Part shown: positions 28,610 to 37,709 of the stretch, one piece after another
Position numbering within the stretch: position 1 is the stretch's first letter
Layout of the letters: each line of letters begins with the position of its first letter
Assembly: GCF_000427825.1 (NCBI RefSeq)
Contig: NZ_ATYT01000003.1
Location: 124,001-188,000, forward strand
DNA: 64,000 nt
From: Thermocrispum municipale DSM 44069
GTDB lineage: Bacteria > Actinomycetota > Actinomycetes > Mycobacteriales > Pseudonocardiaceae
Reading direction: 5' to 3'
Translations under genes and position numbers: made by a program
Notes under the pieces: model-generated
Seen by the model: only the letters and a program-made list of their open reading frames with translations
The model's database searches: none
Told to the model about the DNA's origin: nothing

Positions 28610-29586
28610 ACGGGTCGCGAGGCCTGTCCAGGTCGTCGGGCCTGTTGCTCGGCTTCGCCGCAGACCGCCTCCTGGGCGACCCGCGTCGGGGCCACCCCGT
28701 GGCGGCTTTCGGCACGGTCGCAGCCCGTCTCGAGCGGAGCCTGCACGCCGACTCTCGAGCGCGCGGGGTGCTGTACACCTCGCTCCTCGTGGGTGGGTGC
28801 GCGGCGCTCGGGGTCGGAGTCGAGCGGGCCACACGGGGCCGGCCCGTGCTGCACGCCGCGGTCACGGCCGCGGCCACCTGGACCGTCCTGGGCGGACGCA
28901 GCCTCGAGCGGGAGGCCCTGGCGGTGCACCGGTTCCTGGACGAGGACGACCTCGACGGCGCACGCCACCGGCTGACCTACCTGGTGGGACGTGACACCAG
29001 CTCGCTCTCGCCGCAGCAGATCACCCGGGCGGTGGTCGAGTCGGTCGCCGAGAACACCTCGGACGCCGTCACGGCCCCGCTGGTCTGGGGCGCCGTGGCA
29101 GGGGTACCGGGCCTGCTGGCCCACCGGGCGTCGAACACCCTGGACGCGATGGTGGGGTACCGCAACGCCCGTCACCAGAACTTCGGCTGGGCCTCGGCCC
29201 GGCTCGACGACCTGCTCAACCTTCCCGGTTCACGGCTTGCGGGTCTCGCCGTGCTGGGCGCAGCGCCCTCGCACGCCCGGGAGGCGTGGCGGGTCTGGAG
29301 GCGGGACGCAGCCGGCCACCCCAGCCCGAACGGCGGCGTCGTGGAGTCAGCCTTTGCCGGTGCGCTGGAGATCGTGCTGGGTGGTACGAACAGGTACGGC
29401 GAACGCGTCGAGCACCGTCCCACGATGGGGGACGGGCCGCCGCCGACCCCCGGGGACATCCCGAGGGCCACGGACCTGGCGACACGCGTCGGCGCAGCGG
29501 CCGCCGTCGCGACGAGTGCGCTCGCGGCGGTCACCGGTCGCTCGTCGTGGCGGTGGCGTGCCGGCGGCGCACGCCCAGCCGGCTGA
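28606..29586 (+). CDS. cobD: Adenosylcobinamide-phosphate synthase (CobD/CbiB)
   Basis: A 326-residue membrane protein. LLLGFAADRLLGDPRRGHPV at the start, RDTSSLSPQQITRAVVESVAENTSD and RASNTLDAMVGYRN in the middle are CbiB/CobD hallmarks. It attaches the aminopropanol(-phosphate) arm to adenosylcobyric acid. The ATG overlaps the cobBC stop. This is the only intact cobD in the window: island B keeps just its first ~53 codons. It is convergent with the [2Fe-2S] protein gene, 15 bp apart. Confidence 0.93.
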   Translation: MNGSRGLSRSSGLLLGFAADRLLGDPRRGHPVAAFGTVAARLERSLHADSRARGVLYTSLLVGGCAALGVGVERATRGRPVLHAAVTAAATWTVLGGRSLEREALAVHRFLDEDDLDGARHRLTYLVGRDTSSLSPQQITRAVVESVAENTSDAVTAPLVWGAVAGVPGLLAHRASNTLDAMVGYRNARHQNFGWASARLDDLLNLPGSRLAGLAVLGAAPSHAREAWRVWRRDAAGHPSPNGGVVESAFAGALEIVLGGTNRYGERVEHRPTMGDGPPPTPGDIPRATDLATRVGAAAAVATSALAAVTGRSSWRWRAGGARPAG

Positions 29587-29601
29587 CGTCGAGCGCGACC
29601 G

Positions 29602-30291
29602 TCACTCCTTGCGGCGGCGGGGGAGTCGGAGCCGCTCCACCGGCACCCCGGCCACCAGGTGCTGCGAGACGATGGCGCCGGCTGCCTCCTCGTCGACGCT
29701 CCCGTACCAGACGTCGTCCGGCTGGACAGTGACCACCGGAGCGTGGTTGCACGGAAACTGGCACCCGGTCTGGGTGACGAGGACGTCGTCGTCGCCGAGA
29801 CCGGCTCCCATGAGCCCCAGCACGACTCCCTTCCAGGCCGGCTCCGCGCCGGCCGCCGTGCAGCGCGGGCCACGGCAGACGAACACCTGGTGACGGTGCT
29901 CGGGGACGTCCTCCCACGCGGCCGACGTCAGTCCCGGGCCGCCGTGGGTGATCGGGCGTGCCAGCTCGACCAGCGCCCGCCACTGCGAGGTCTCCTCCAT
30001 CAAGGCGGGCGCGGTGCTGACCCGGGGCGCGCCATCGCCGAACGCCCGCCACCAGTCGGCCGCGACCCGTCGCAGCCAGGAGACTCCCGGACCACCCGGG
30101 CCGCCAGAGACACCGACGAGCACCACCTCGGCCTCGCGGCTCCTCGCGAGTCGTTCGAGGACGTCTCCCAGCGTGGGGGAGGCCAGCTGCAGGAACGCGA
30201 GCTCGGCGTCGAGCTCGTCGGCGAGCGCCGCCAGCTCCGCGCGCCGGGCGGCGTCGGCAGGCGATGTGCCCACGAGGACGTGGACAGTCAT
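29602..30291 (-). CDS. CbiX-like / thioredoxin-like [2Fe-2S] ferredoxin hybrid protein
   Basis: A 229-residue protein found only in island A. The N-terminal ~125 residues (VLVGTSPADAARRAELAALA, AELAFLQLASPTLGDVLERL) resemble half-size CbiX/sirohydrochlorin chelatase-like domains. The C-terminal part is a thioredoxin-fold [2Fe-2S] ferredoxin: FVCRGPRCTAAGAEPAWKG and VTQTGCQFPCNHAPVVTVQP, giving four candidate cluster cysteines. It could donate electrons for a B12 step, such as cobalt reduction before adenosylation or the CobG reaction, or handle cobalt; none of this is shown. It is the last gene of the btuF-btuC-btuD operon, with a 4-bp overlap. Confidence 0.7.
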   Translation of the reverse strand: MTVHVLVGTSPADAARRAELAALADELDAELAFLQLASPTLGDVLERLARSREAEVVLVGVSGGPGGPGVSWLRRVAADWWRAFGDGAPRVSTAPALMEETSQWRALVELARPITHGGPGLTSAAWEDVPEHRHQVFVCRGPRCTAAGAEPAWKGVVLGLMGAGLGDDDVLVTQTGCQFPCNHAPVVTVQPDDVWYGSVDEEAAGAIVSQHLVAGVPVERLRLPRRRKE

Positions 30292-31103
30292 GAGTTCTCC
30301 TCGACATGGCCGTCCCAGACCAGGTGATGACGGTCCAGGCGGGGGTGGGGGTCCAGCGAAGCGTCGACGTGGTAGACCTCGCGCAGCAACGAGGCGGTGA
30401 GGGTGGAGGTCACCGGCCCCTGGCCGTGCACACGGCCGTGGTTGAGCACGACCACGTCGTCGCAGAAGGCCGTCGCCAGCTCGAGGTCGTGCAAGGCGGC
30501 GACCGTGGTCAGACCGAGGTCTCGAGCCAGAGCGAGGAACCGCAGCTGCTGCCCGAGATCCAGATGGTTGGTCGGCTCGTCCAGGAGCAGGACCGCCGGC
30601 TGCTGGGCCAGGGTGCGGGCCAGGTGGGCGCGCTGGCGCTCACCGCCAGACAGCGTGGTCCACCCGCGGTCGGCAAGGTGCGTGAGCCCGACGAGGTCCA
30701 TGACCGTGTCGACGACTTCGGCACCCGAGTCGCCGCGCGCGCCCAGCATCCGTCGGTGGGGGAGGCGACCCAGCGCGACCACCTGGCGCACGGTGAGGTC
30801 CGTGGTCGTGGTCGCATGCTGCTCGACCAGGGCGACGGTCTGGGCACGGCGGCGGTGCGACAACGAGCGGATCGCAACGTCTCCGACCAGGACGGTGCCG
30901 CGGTCGGGCTTCCGCAGGCCGGCGAGAACGTGCAGCAGGGTCGTCTTGCCGGACCCGTTGGGCCCCAGCAGTGCGGTGACCCGGCCGCCCCGGGCGAGGA
31001 CGTCGACGTCGTCGAGCACGACGTCGACGCCGAGCCGGACGACGATTCCGCTCGCGCGCAGGTCGGGGGTCGATGAGTGCACGCACAGGTCGCGATGTGT
31101 CAT
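30288..31103 (-). CDS. btuD: Corrinoid ABC transporter ATP-binding protein (BtuD/FecE type)
   Basis: A 271-residue ABC ATPase: Walker A GPNGSGKTTLLHVL, Q-loop near VALVEQHATT, signature LSGGERQRAHLAR, Walker B AVLLLDEPTNHLDLG, and the switch His in AALHDLELA. I take ATG 31,103 (start MTHRDLCVH), which overlaps the upstream permease stop; the longer open frame is antisense shadow. It powers uptake by the BtuC-like permease. Confidence 0.9.
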   Translation of the reverse strand: MTHRDLCVHSSTPDLRASGIVVRLGVDVVLDDVDVLARGGRVTALLGPNGSGKTTLLHVLAGLRKPDRGTVLVGDVAIRSLSHRRRAQTVALVEQHATTTTDLTVRQVVALGRLPHRRMLGARGDSGAEVVDTVMDLVGLTHLADRGWTTLSGGERQRAHLARTLAQQPAVLLLDEPTNHLDLGQQLRFLALARDLGLTTVAALHDLELATAFCDDVVVLNHGRVHGQGPVTSTLTASLLREVYHVDASLDPHPRLDRHHLVWDGHVEENS

Positions 31104-32143
31104 GCGCGAGGCCTCCTTGCCATCAGCCAGACCAGGACGGGTGCGCCGAGCAAGGCGGTCAGCGCACCCACGGGGACTTCTTGACGGTCGACCAACGAGC
31201 GTGCGGCGGTGTCGGCCCACATCAGCAGGAGAGATCCGCCCGCTGCCGACGCGAGCAGGACGGCCCTGTGCCGGTTGCCCACCAGGGGGCGGACGAGGTG
31301 AGGAACCACCAACCCCACGAAGCCGATCACTCCGACGTAGGCAACCGTGGTCGCGGTCACCACGGCGGTGCCCACCATGAGCACCCAGCGCGTCGAGGTG
31401 ACGGGCACGCCCAAGGACTGCGCGGACACCTCCCCGAAGGTGAAGGCGTCCAGCCGCTCGGCATAGGCGAAGAACCAGACCAACGCCACCAGCGCCGCGC
31501 CCAGCAGCACGAGGGTGCTGTCCCACCGGAGCCCCGCGAGCGAGCCGAGCGTCCAGCTCAGAACCCTGCGGGCGGCATCGCCCTCGCCGTGCATGATGAC
31601 CACGACCGAGGTGTAAGCGCTGCACAGGTAGGCCACCGCGACGCCGGCCAGCACGGTGCGGTGCGGGCTCAGCCCCCGACCGCCGGCGGACGCGATCACC
31701 AGGACCACGGCGAGCGCGGCCAGCGCCCCGGCAAATGCGGCCACGGACACGGCCGCGCTGGCGACGAGCCCGCCTACTCCGATGCCCAGGACCATGATGG
31801 TCACCGCGCCCACCGTGGCGCCGCTCGAGACGCCGAGGAGGAAGGGGTCGGCCAGGTCGTTCCGCGTGAGGGACTGGAGGACGGCCCCGCACAGGGCGAG
31901 GACCGCCCCTGCCGCTATCGCCCCCATCACTCGTGGCAGCCTCAGCTGCCAGACGAGCTGGTCCTCCAGGACCGTGACCTCCCCGCCCGCCCCGAGCCGG
32001 CGCAGGAGAACGGCCAGGACGCGTGCCACGGGCACGTCCACCGATCCCAGGGAGAGCGCCACCGCAGCGCTGGCCACGAGTGCCGCCGCCGTGAGCGTCA
32101 CCACGACGACTGCCCGGCCCGCTGCGAGGCGGGCCACACTCAC
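31100..32143 (-). CDS. btuC: Corrinoid ABC transporter permease (BtuC/FecCD type)
   Basis: A 347-residue permease of the FecCD family with about ten membrane spans. LRLPRVMGAIAAGAVLALCG is the typical first cytoplasmic signature, and GFVGLVVPHLVRPLVGNRHR is the ATPase-coupling motif. GTG 32,143 overlaps the btuF stop by 4 bp; the open frame upstream of it is not coding. Because a cobalamin riboswitch precedes the operon, corrinoid uptake is the likely function rather than siderophore uptake. Confidence 0.9.
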   Translation of the reverse strand: MSVARLAAGRAVVVVTLTAAALVASAAVALSLGSVDVPVARVLAVLLRRLGAGGEVTVLEDQLVWQLRLPRVMGAIAAGAVLALCGAVLQSLTRNDLADPFLLGVSSGATVGAVTIMVLGIGVGGLVASAAVSVAAFAGALAALAVVLVIASAGGRGLSPHRTVLAGVAVAYLCSAYTSVVVIMHGEGDAARRVLSWTLGSLAGLRWDSTLVLLGAALVALVWFFAYAERLDAFTFGEVSAQSLGVPVTSTRWVLMVGTAVVTATTVAYVGVIGFVGLVVPHLVRPLVGNRHRAVLLASAAGGSLLLMWADTAARSLVDRQEVPVGALTALLGAPVLVWLMARRPRA

Positions 32144-33138
32144 GGCCGGAGGTCGAGATCCGCCAGCTGGCTGGCCACCGAGGCCGCGCCGTCGACCATG
32201 CGAACTCCGGGCGTGGCCTCGGAGTAGGCCACGGTCACGAACGCGCCCTTCTTCACGGCGGTGAGCTCGCTCAGCACGGGGTCCTTCTCCAGGTAGGCCC
32301 TCTTCTCCTCGGCCGACGACCAGCTGGCGTCCGCCAGGACGATGACGTCGGGGTCGGTTGCCAGAACGTCCTCCCAGCTGCCCTCGCCCCAACCCCGCTC
32401 GATGTCGTCGAACATGTTCTCGGCACCGACCGCGTCGAGGATCAGCTGTGGTCCGCTCTGGCCGCCGCCGACCAGCGGCGTCTTGTCACCTGAGTCGTAC
32501 CACAGGGCAGTCAGGCCCTGACCGGGTGCAGCGTCGCGGATGCTCTCGAGCGTCTCCTTCTGCTCGGACACGAGCGCCTTCGAGGTGCCGGGCTCGCCGA
32601 GCAATTCCGCGACGTCGTCCAGCTCCTGCCACACGGCGTCGAAGGTCGGGGCCGGGCGCTGGCTCTTGTCCGGGCAGCCGAAGGGGGACAGGTACGACTG
32701 GATTCCCGAGCCAGCCAGGACGGTGCGGTCACCCGCCACGCCCTTGTCGAAGGCGGAGGCGTACGACGCGTACACCAGGTCGGGTTCTGCCTCCAGGAGA
32801 GCCTCGTTCGTGGGGTACTCCGCGGCCAGCACCGGTACCTGCTCGTACTCCTGGGCCCACCGGTCCGAGATCGCGTCGTCGAGGTAGGCGGTGCCGACGA
32901 GGCGGTCACCCAGCCCGAGGGCGAGCACCACCTCGGTGGCGCCCTGGTTCAGAGTCACCACACGCTCGGGCGTGGACGCCACGACGACCTCGTGGTCGCA
33001 GTTGACCAGCTCAACAGGGAAGCGGTCGCCGCTCTCAGCGGTCGCCGTCTCCTTCTCTGGCGCGCCGGCGCAACCGGCGAGGAGCAGGACGGCGCCTGCG
33101 GCGAGTGACAGTCCGGGCATGGCGGCACGGCGAATCAT
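32140..33138 (-). CDS. btuF: Corrinoid-binding lipoprotein (BtuF-like)
   Basis: A 332-residue class III solute-binding lipoprotein. The signal peptide carries a lipobox (AAGAVLLLAGC), placing the mature protein on the outer face of the membrane. The two lobes have RVVTLNQGATEVVLALGLGD, PDLVYASYASAFDKG and DPDVIVLADASWSSAEEK, as in BtuF/FecB-type proteins. The start ATG 33,138 is preceded by ggagaaag. It heads the btuFCD operon directly behind a cobalamin riboswitch, which supports cobalamin or cobinamide as ligand. Confidence 0.9.
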   Translation of the reverse strand: MIRRAAMPGLSLAAGAVLLLAGCAGAPEKETATAESGDRFPVELVNCDHEVVVASTPERVVTLNQGATEVVLALGLGDRLVGTAYLDDAISDRWAQEYEQVPVLAAEYPTNEALLEAEPDLVYASYASAFDKGVAGDRTVLAGSGIQSYLSPFGCPDKSQRPAPTFDAVWQELDDVAELLGEPGTSKALVSEQKETLESIRDAAPGQGLTALWYDSGDKTPLVGGGQSGPQLILDAVGAENMFDDIERGWGEGSWEDVLATDPDVIVLADASWSSAEEKRAYLEKDPVLSELTAVKKGAFVTVAYSEATPGVRMVDGAASVASQLADLDLRP

Positions 33139-33177
33139 GGGATCTTTCTCCAAGGACCTCGTTGGATACGAAACGCG

Positions 33178-33350
33178 CCGTGGCCGGTCTCCTGGCTCGC
33201 GCATCGCCGTCCTGCGACCGACCTTCCCAGGTGTGCACCCAGTGGTCCCGACACCGGAGTGTCGGTGAGGTCGCGGAACTCCGCGCTCACAGTGGCGAGG
33301 GCCGCGCCGGTCTTCCACCGGCTTCCCGTGCACCACGGCACCGGCACCGT
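33178..33350 (-). promoter_or_regulatory. Cobalamin riboswitch upstream of btuF
   Basis: On the minus strand the conserved ggaagccggtggaagaccgg, cgccactgtgagcgcgg and gcgagccaggagaccggcc elements appear in order and end about 40 bases before the btuF ATG. It should shut off corrinoid import when B12 is sufficient. Confidence 0.9.
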
Positions 33351-33384
33351 ACCAGTCCGTGGGTCGGCGTCCTCAGGGGGCGGC

Positions 33385-33500
33385 ACGCCGCGTACGCTGG
33401 CCCCAGCGAATGCCATGGAAGCCGGTGAGAGTCCGGCACAGTCGCGCTGCTGTGACACCGTCCTCGGAGGGTGAAGTCAGACCCGGGCGTTCGTCCATCC
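33385..33500 (+). promoter_or_regulatory. Cobalamin riboswitch upstream of cbtB
   Basis: The core ggaagccggtgagagtccgg followed by cacagtcgcgctgctgtgac and a closing ggtgaagtcagacc is a cobalamin riboswitch of the shorter form often found before cbtB. The cbtB ATG follows at 33,537 with aggaggaa as ribosome binding site. Confidence 0.88.
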
Positions 33501-33536
33501 CCACATCACCAGGGCGCAGAACCCTGAGGAGGAAAC

Positions 33537-33770
33537 ATGTCGCACGCTGTTGCCGCGCCATTGTCCGGTGCCACCGCCATTCCCGCCGTCGAGATCCCGA
33601 CGGTCGACCTTCGTGAGCTCGCCCCGTGGGCACTGTTCTTCGGCCTGCTGTCCGTGCTGGTCGTCTTCTTCGTCAGCATCGACCAGGGTGCGGTTTCACT
33701 CTTCGCCGGCACCGCCGTGCACGAGTGGGTCCACGACGGTCGTCACCTGCTTGGCTACCCCTGCCACTGA
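33537..33770 (+). CDS. cbtB: Cobalt transporter subunit CbtB
   Basis: A 77-residue protein with one membrane span (PWALFFGLLSVLVVFFVSID) and the diagnostic His-rich C-terminus VHEWVHDGRHLLGYPCH, which likely binds cobalt. CbtB is known as a predicted partner of CbtA in B12-regulated cobalt uptake. A strong ribosome binding site (aggagg) precedes the ATG and a B12 riboswitch controls it. Confidence 0.93.
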   Translation: MSHAVAAPLSGATAIPAVEIPTVDLRELAPWALFFGLLSVLVVFFVSIDQGAVSLFAGTAVHEWVHDGRHLLGYPCH

Positions 33771-33786
33771 CCCCTCGCTGGGTCAG
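33767..33786 (+). terminator. Hairpin after cbtB
   Basis: A 7-bp perfect stem (ctgaccc/gggtcag, loop of 6) overlaps the cbtB stop codon. A second short stem (gcgccg/cggcgc) lies near 33,836-33,852. Together they may reduce read-through and set a lower level of cbtA than cbtB. Confidence 0.5.
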
Positions 33787-33918
33787 CACAGCTGAGCTCC
33801 GACCGCCCTTGAGTGCGGTCTCCCTTCCCGACCCCTGCGCCGATCACGGCGCTGGGGCGTCGGGCGCGTCGTGCTGCGTGCACGGCTCATTCGACGACCA
33901 CAGAAACAGGAATCACAA

Positions 33919-34740
33919 GTGAACGCACGTACTTTCCTGGTCCGCGGCCTGCTCGCGGGCCTCATCGCCGGCATCGTGGCCTTCGGCGTGGCCTTCACGG
34001 TCGGCGAGCCGCCGATCGACACCGCCATCGGCCTGGAGGAGGCCGCGGCAGCGGAGGTTCCGGCCGAGAGCGGCGCGGACGAGGTCCACACCCACGCCGA
34101 GGGCGACGGCGACCACACGCACGCCGCGGCTGCCACGGAGGAGGGGCACGCCCACTCGCACGGTGACGAGGAGGAGGGCGGCATCACCCGCACCACCCAG
34201 AAGACCTGGGGCCTGGCCACTGCGACGATCGCCATCGGCGTCGCCCTGGGCGGGATCATCGCCCTCATCGCCGCCGCCGTCGCTGGACGTCTGGGACGTC
34301 TGACGATCGTCGGCTCGACCGCACTGGTCACCGCACTCGGCTTCGTCGCCTACGCGCTGGTGCCCTTCCTGAAGTACCCGGCTGCTCCGCCGGCCGTGGG
34401 CAGCGGTGACACCATCGGGTCGCGCACCGCGTACTACTTCGCCTTCGCGCTGATCTCCATCGTCGCGATGGTCGCAACGGTGTTCCTGGGCCGCTGGCTC
34501 GCCGCCGCACGTGGCGCGTGGACCGGTGTCGTCGTGGCCGGGGTCGCCTACGTCATCGTGGTCGCCGTCGCGGCACTCGCCATGCCGACGGTCAACGAGC
34601 TCGGTGCCTTCCCCGCCGACGTGCTGTGGGAGTTCCGGATCTCCTCGGTCCTCACCCTGGCCGCGCTCTGGGGCGCCCTGGGCGTGGCCCTGACGTGGCT
34701 GCTCGGGCGGGTCGACACCACCGCGAAGGCGGTCGTCTGA
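33919..34740 (+). CDS. cbtA: Cobalt transporter subunit CbtA
   Basis: A 273-residue membrane protein. After the first span (VRGLLAGLIAGIVAFGVAFT) comes a His/Glu-rich loop (VHTHAEGDGDHTHA, EEGHAHSHGDEEE) suited to cobalt binding, then five more spans including FVAYALVPFLKYPAAPPAVG, a CbtA signature. It probably brings Co2+ in for the CobN chelatase. GTG 33,919 is chosen as start; cbtB lies 148 bp upstream. It is convergent with cobK, one base apart. Confidence 0.92.
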   Translation: MNARTFLVRGLLAGLIAGIVAFGVAFTVGEPPIDTAIGLEEAAAAEVPAESGADEVHTHAEGDGDHTHAAAATEEGHAHSHGDEEEGGITRTTQKTWGLATATIAIGVALGGIIALIAAAVAGRLGRLTIVGSTALVTALGFVAYALVPFLKYPAAPPAVGSGDTIGSRTAYYFAFALISIVAMVATVFLGRWLAAARGAWTGVVVAGVAYVIVVAVAALAMPTVNELGAFPADVLWEFRISSVLTLAALWGALGVALTWLLGRVDTTAKAVV

Positions 34741-34741
34741 G

Positions 34742-35467
34742 TCAGCGGTGCGACAGCACCCACTCGAGAGCCGGGCCCACCGCGTGCACGACCTGCGCGC
34801 GGGGGTCCGGCTCCGGCCGTTCCACGACGACCACAGGGACACCGAGCTGCGCAGCGGCCTGCATCTTGGGCCAGGTGTACGTCCCGCCGGAGTCCTTGGT
34901 GACCAGGACGTCGCTGCCGTGGTCGGCCATGACCGCGAGGTCGCCCTCGAGCGTGTACGGCCCGCGGCTGGTGAGCAGCCGCCACCGCGCAGGGAGGTCG
35001 ACGTCGGGGGCGTCCACGACACGGGCCAGGACCGGAGCCTCGCGCAGCTCGGGCACGAAGCGGGCGAGCTCCTGCCGTCCGACGGTCAGGAAGGGACGTT
35101 GCCCCAGTGTTGCCGCCACCTGCGCTGCTTCGGCGTGTGTGCGCACGTACCGCCAGGCCGGATCCGGCTCCCAGCCGGGACGCTCGAAGCGCAGCAGCGG
35201 TACCTGCTCGGCCGCGCAGGCCTCGACGGCGTTGGCGCTCATGCCACGGGCGAACGGGTGGGTGGCGTCCACGACCAGGTCGTAGTCGGCCAGCGCGGTC
35301 CGCAAGCCCGCGACGCCGCCGAAACCGCCGATGCGGACCGGTCCCACCGGTAGGCGCGGACGTGCCACGCGCCCGGCGAGCGACGAGGTGACGTCCACCC
35401 GGGCCTCCACCAGGAGCTGGGCCAGGTCGCGCGCCTCCGCAGTGCCTCCGAGCAGCAGGACCCTCAT
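34742..35467 (-). CDS. cobK: Precorrin-6A reductase (CobK)
   Basis: A 241-residue reductase: [16 protein letters not shown] (nucleotide-binding start), [33 protein letters not shown] and [18 protein letters not shown] are the CobK/CbiJ signatures. It reduces precorrin-6A to precorrin-6B with NADPH. It is the only cobK in the window and the last gene of the minus-strand cobN-cobF-cobQ-cobK operon, overlapping cobQ by 4 bp. Confidence 0.94.
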   Translation of the reverse strand: MRVLLLGGTAEARDLAQLLVEARVDVTSSLAGRVARPRLPVGPVRIGGFGGVAGLRTALADYDLVVDATHPFARGMSANAVEACAAEQVPLLRFERPGWEPDPAWRYVRTHAEAAQVAATLGQRPFLTVGRQELARFVPELREAPVLARVVDAPDVDLPARWRLLTSRGPYTLEGDLAVMADHGSDVLVTKDSGGTYTWPKMQAAAQLGVPVVVVERPEPDPRAQVVHAVGPALEWVLSHR

Positions 35468-36960
35468 CGTGCACCTTCCTGTGGGAGAGCGGGGACGGTG
35501 AGCACCGGCAGCGAAGCAGGCGCTCCGTCACGGGCCAGCGCCAGCAGCATCTCGACGTCGAGGTGCTCCTCGACGAGGTCGGCGAGGAGCTCCATCCGGC
35601 GCTCCCGTGCGGCCGGGAAGCTGGCGCCGGAGGGGGCCAGGGCGGCGACCTCGGCGAGGAAGGCGGCCCGGAAGGCGTCCCCCTCCAGGCTGCCGTGCCA
35701 CATCGTGCCGAACACCTGACCGGAGCGGGCCCCGCCGAGGAACTCCTCAGCGCCTGCGTCGCGGCTGATCCGCCCGTGGTGGATCTCGTAGCCGGTCGTG
35801 GCCGCCCCGAGCGCCTCGCCGACGGGCAGGCGCAGCGCCTTCTCCACGGCGAACGTGGTGGTCACGGGGAGCAGGCCCAGCCCCTCGGCGTGCGCGCCGA
35901 CGGCCCCCTCGACGCCGTTGGGGTCGCTGACCGTGCGGCCGAGCATCTGGAAGCCGCCGCAGATGCCGAGCACCGGACGACCCGCCGCGGCGTGGGCCTT
36001 GATCGCGGCGTCGAGCCCGCGCGAGCGCAGCCACGCGAGGTCGGCGAGCGTGGCGCGCGTACCCGGCAGCACCACGAGGTGAGCGTCGGCGAGGTCGCGG
36101 GGGTCGGAGACGAAGACGACGTCGAGGTCCGGCTCCAGACCCAGGGCGTCGACGTCGGTGAAGTTGCTGATCCGGGGGAGCCGTACGACCGCGACCCGCA
36201 CTCGGGCGCCGTCCTTGCCGCGGCGACCCTCCAGGTCGAGGGCGTCCTCGGAGTCGAGCCACAGGTCGGGGTGCCACGGCAGCACTCCGTGCACGGGACG
36301 ACCGGTCATCCGCTCCAGCTGGTCCAGGCCCGGGCGCAGCAGTCCGAGGTCGCCGCGGAACTTGTTGACCACAAAGCCAGCCAGCAGCGCCTGGTCCGCC
36401 GGCTCCAGCAACACCAGGGTGCCGAACATCGAGGCGAAGAGGCCGCCCCGGTCGATGTCGCCGACCATGACCACCGGGAGGTCGGCGTGGCGGGCCAGGC
36501 CCATGTTGACGTAGTCGCTGGAGCGCAGGTTGATCTCGGCCGGGCTGCCCGCTCCTTCGGCCACGACAACGTCGAACCGTTCCGCGAGGTCGTCGTACGC
36601 GGCGTGCGCCGCCGCAGCGAGGTGCCGTCGCCCGGTGGCGAAGTCGGTGGCGGAGACCTCCCCGGCGGGTTGCCCCATGACCACGACGTGGCTGCGTCGG
36701 TCGGAACCGGGCTTGAGCAGGACGGGGTTCATGGCGGGCTCGGGAGTCACCTGGGCGGCGAGCGCCTGGACCCACTGGGCCCGGCCGATCTCGGCGGTGC
36801 CTCCCGCGGGGTCCTGGCAGACCATGGAGTTGTTGGACATGTTCTGCGCCTTGTACGGCGCCACCCGGACCCCGCGGCGCGCGAAGGCCCGGCACAGCCC
36901 GGTGGTCACCACCGACTTGCCGGCGTCCGAGGTGGTCCCGGCTACCAACAGCCCGCTCAT
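35464..36960 (-). CDS. cobQ: Cobyric acid synthase (CobQ), intact copy
   Basis: A 498-residue glutamine-dependent amidase. The ATP-binding half starts [20 protein letters not shown] and includes [13 protein letters not shown] and [17 protein letters not shown]. The glutaminase half has the catalytic Cys in [13 protein letters not shown] and the His in [13 protein letters not shown]. It amidates side chains b, d, e and g of adenosylcobyrinic acid a,c-diamide. The island B copy is cut off at about residue 362, so this is the only complete CobQ here. ATG 36,960 overlaps the cobF stop. Confidence 0.95.
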   Translation of the reverse strand: MSGLLVAGTTSDAGKSVVTTGLCRAFARRGVRVAPYKAQNMSNNSMVCQDPAGGTAEIGRAQWVQALAAQVTPEPAMNPVLLKPGSDRRSHVVVMGQPAGEVSATDFATGRRHLAAAAHAAYDDLAERFDVVVAEGAGSPAEINLRSSDYVNMGLARHADLPVVMVGDIDRGGLFASMFGTLVLLEPADQALLAGFVVNKFRGDLGLLRPGLDQLERMTGRPVHGVLPWHPDLWLDSEDALDLEGRRGKDGARVRVAVVRLPRISNFTDVDALGLEPDLDVVFVSDPRDLADAHLVVLPGTRATLADLAWLRSRGLDAAIKAHAAAGRPVLGICGGFQMLGRTVSDPNGVEGAVGAHAEGLGLLPVTTTFAVEKALRLPVGEALGAATTGYEIHHGRISRDAGAEEFLGGARSGQVFGTMWHGSLEGDAFRAAFLAEVAALAPSGASFPAARERRMELLADLVEEHLDVEMLLALARDGAPASLPVLTVPALPQEGAR

Positions 36961-37709
36961 GCGGGGCCCTCCGGGGCGCGGAGCAGGTACACGTCCATCA
37001 CCCAACCGGCGAGCTCTCGGGCTCGGGCGCGGGCCTCGCGCACCTGCGGCAGGACGTGGCGGACCGTGCCGGCCACCAGCTGTTCGCCGTCCGAGCCGAG
37101 ATTGGCGCCCCACCAGATCTGCCAGCCGGGGAGCTCCTCGAGCTGGTCGAGGCTGGCCTCGGAGCCAAGCATGACCAGCACGTTGCGCTGGCCCGCAGCG
37201 ACGGTGTCGCGCAGGCGACGGGCGGTGGTGACGTGCACTGGCGTGCCGACCGGGTGCAGCACGATGCGGTGCCGGGCGGCCAGCAGCTGGGGAGCGCTGA
37301 TGCCGGGCACGACGTCCCAGGTGAGACCGGCCAGGCGGGGATCGGCCGCCATGCCCTCGACCACGCGCAGGGTCGAGTCGTACAGCGACGGGTCACCCCA
37401 CACCAGGAAGGTCGCCCGCCCACCCCGCTCGGCCACCGCGTCGGCGAAGGCCGCCACCCGGGCGGCGTGCCAGTCGCGCACTGCGGCGGGGTAGTCGCTT
37501 GGGTCGTCCCGGTCACGCTGCGGGTCGGGCACCTCGACCAGCTCGACCTCGAACTCCTCGCAGATCGCGCGGCGCACCTGCAGCAGCTCGTCGTCCTCGT
37601 GCTTGCGCACGGCGAGCACGTAGTCGGTGTCCAGCAGGGCGCGGACGGCGTCCCGGGTCAGGTGGTCGGGACCCGTGCCGAAGCCGACAACGTGCAGGTG
37701 GGCACTCAC
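36957..37709 (-). CDS. cobF: Precorrin-6A synthase, deacetylating (CobF), island A
   Basis: A 250-residue class III methyltransferase: LHVVGFGTGPDHLTRDAV at the start, FLVWGDPSLYDSTLRVVE, and DVVPGISAPQLLAARHRI. It methylates C1 of precorrin-5 and releases acetate, a step specific to the aerobic pathway. GTG 37,709 overlaps the cobN stop by 4 bp. Confidence 0.94.
   Translation of the reverse strand: MSAHLHVVGFGTGPDHLTRDAVRALLDTDYVLAVRKHEDDELLQVRRAICEEFEVELVEVPDPQRDRDDPSDYPAAVRDWHAARVAAFADAVAERGGRATFLVWGDPSLYDSTLRVVEGMAADPRLAGLTWDVVPGISAPQLLAARHRIVLHPVGTPVHVTTARRLRDTVAAGQRNVLVMLGSEASLDQLEELPGWQIWWGANLGSDGEQLVAGTVRHVLPQVREARARARELAGWVMDVYLLRAPEGPA

Noticed and set aside
32144-32392. N-terminal extension of the BtuC permease
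   Set aside because: The added residues are antisense of btuF; GTG 32,143 overlaps the btuF stop in the usual operon manner.
31100-33138. Siderophore rather than corrinoid ABC transporter
   Set aside because: The family alone would allow it, but a cobalamin riboswitch precedes the operon and it lies within the B12 cluster.
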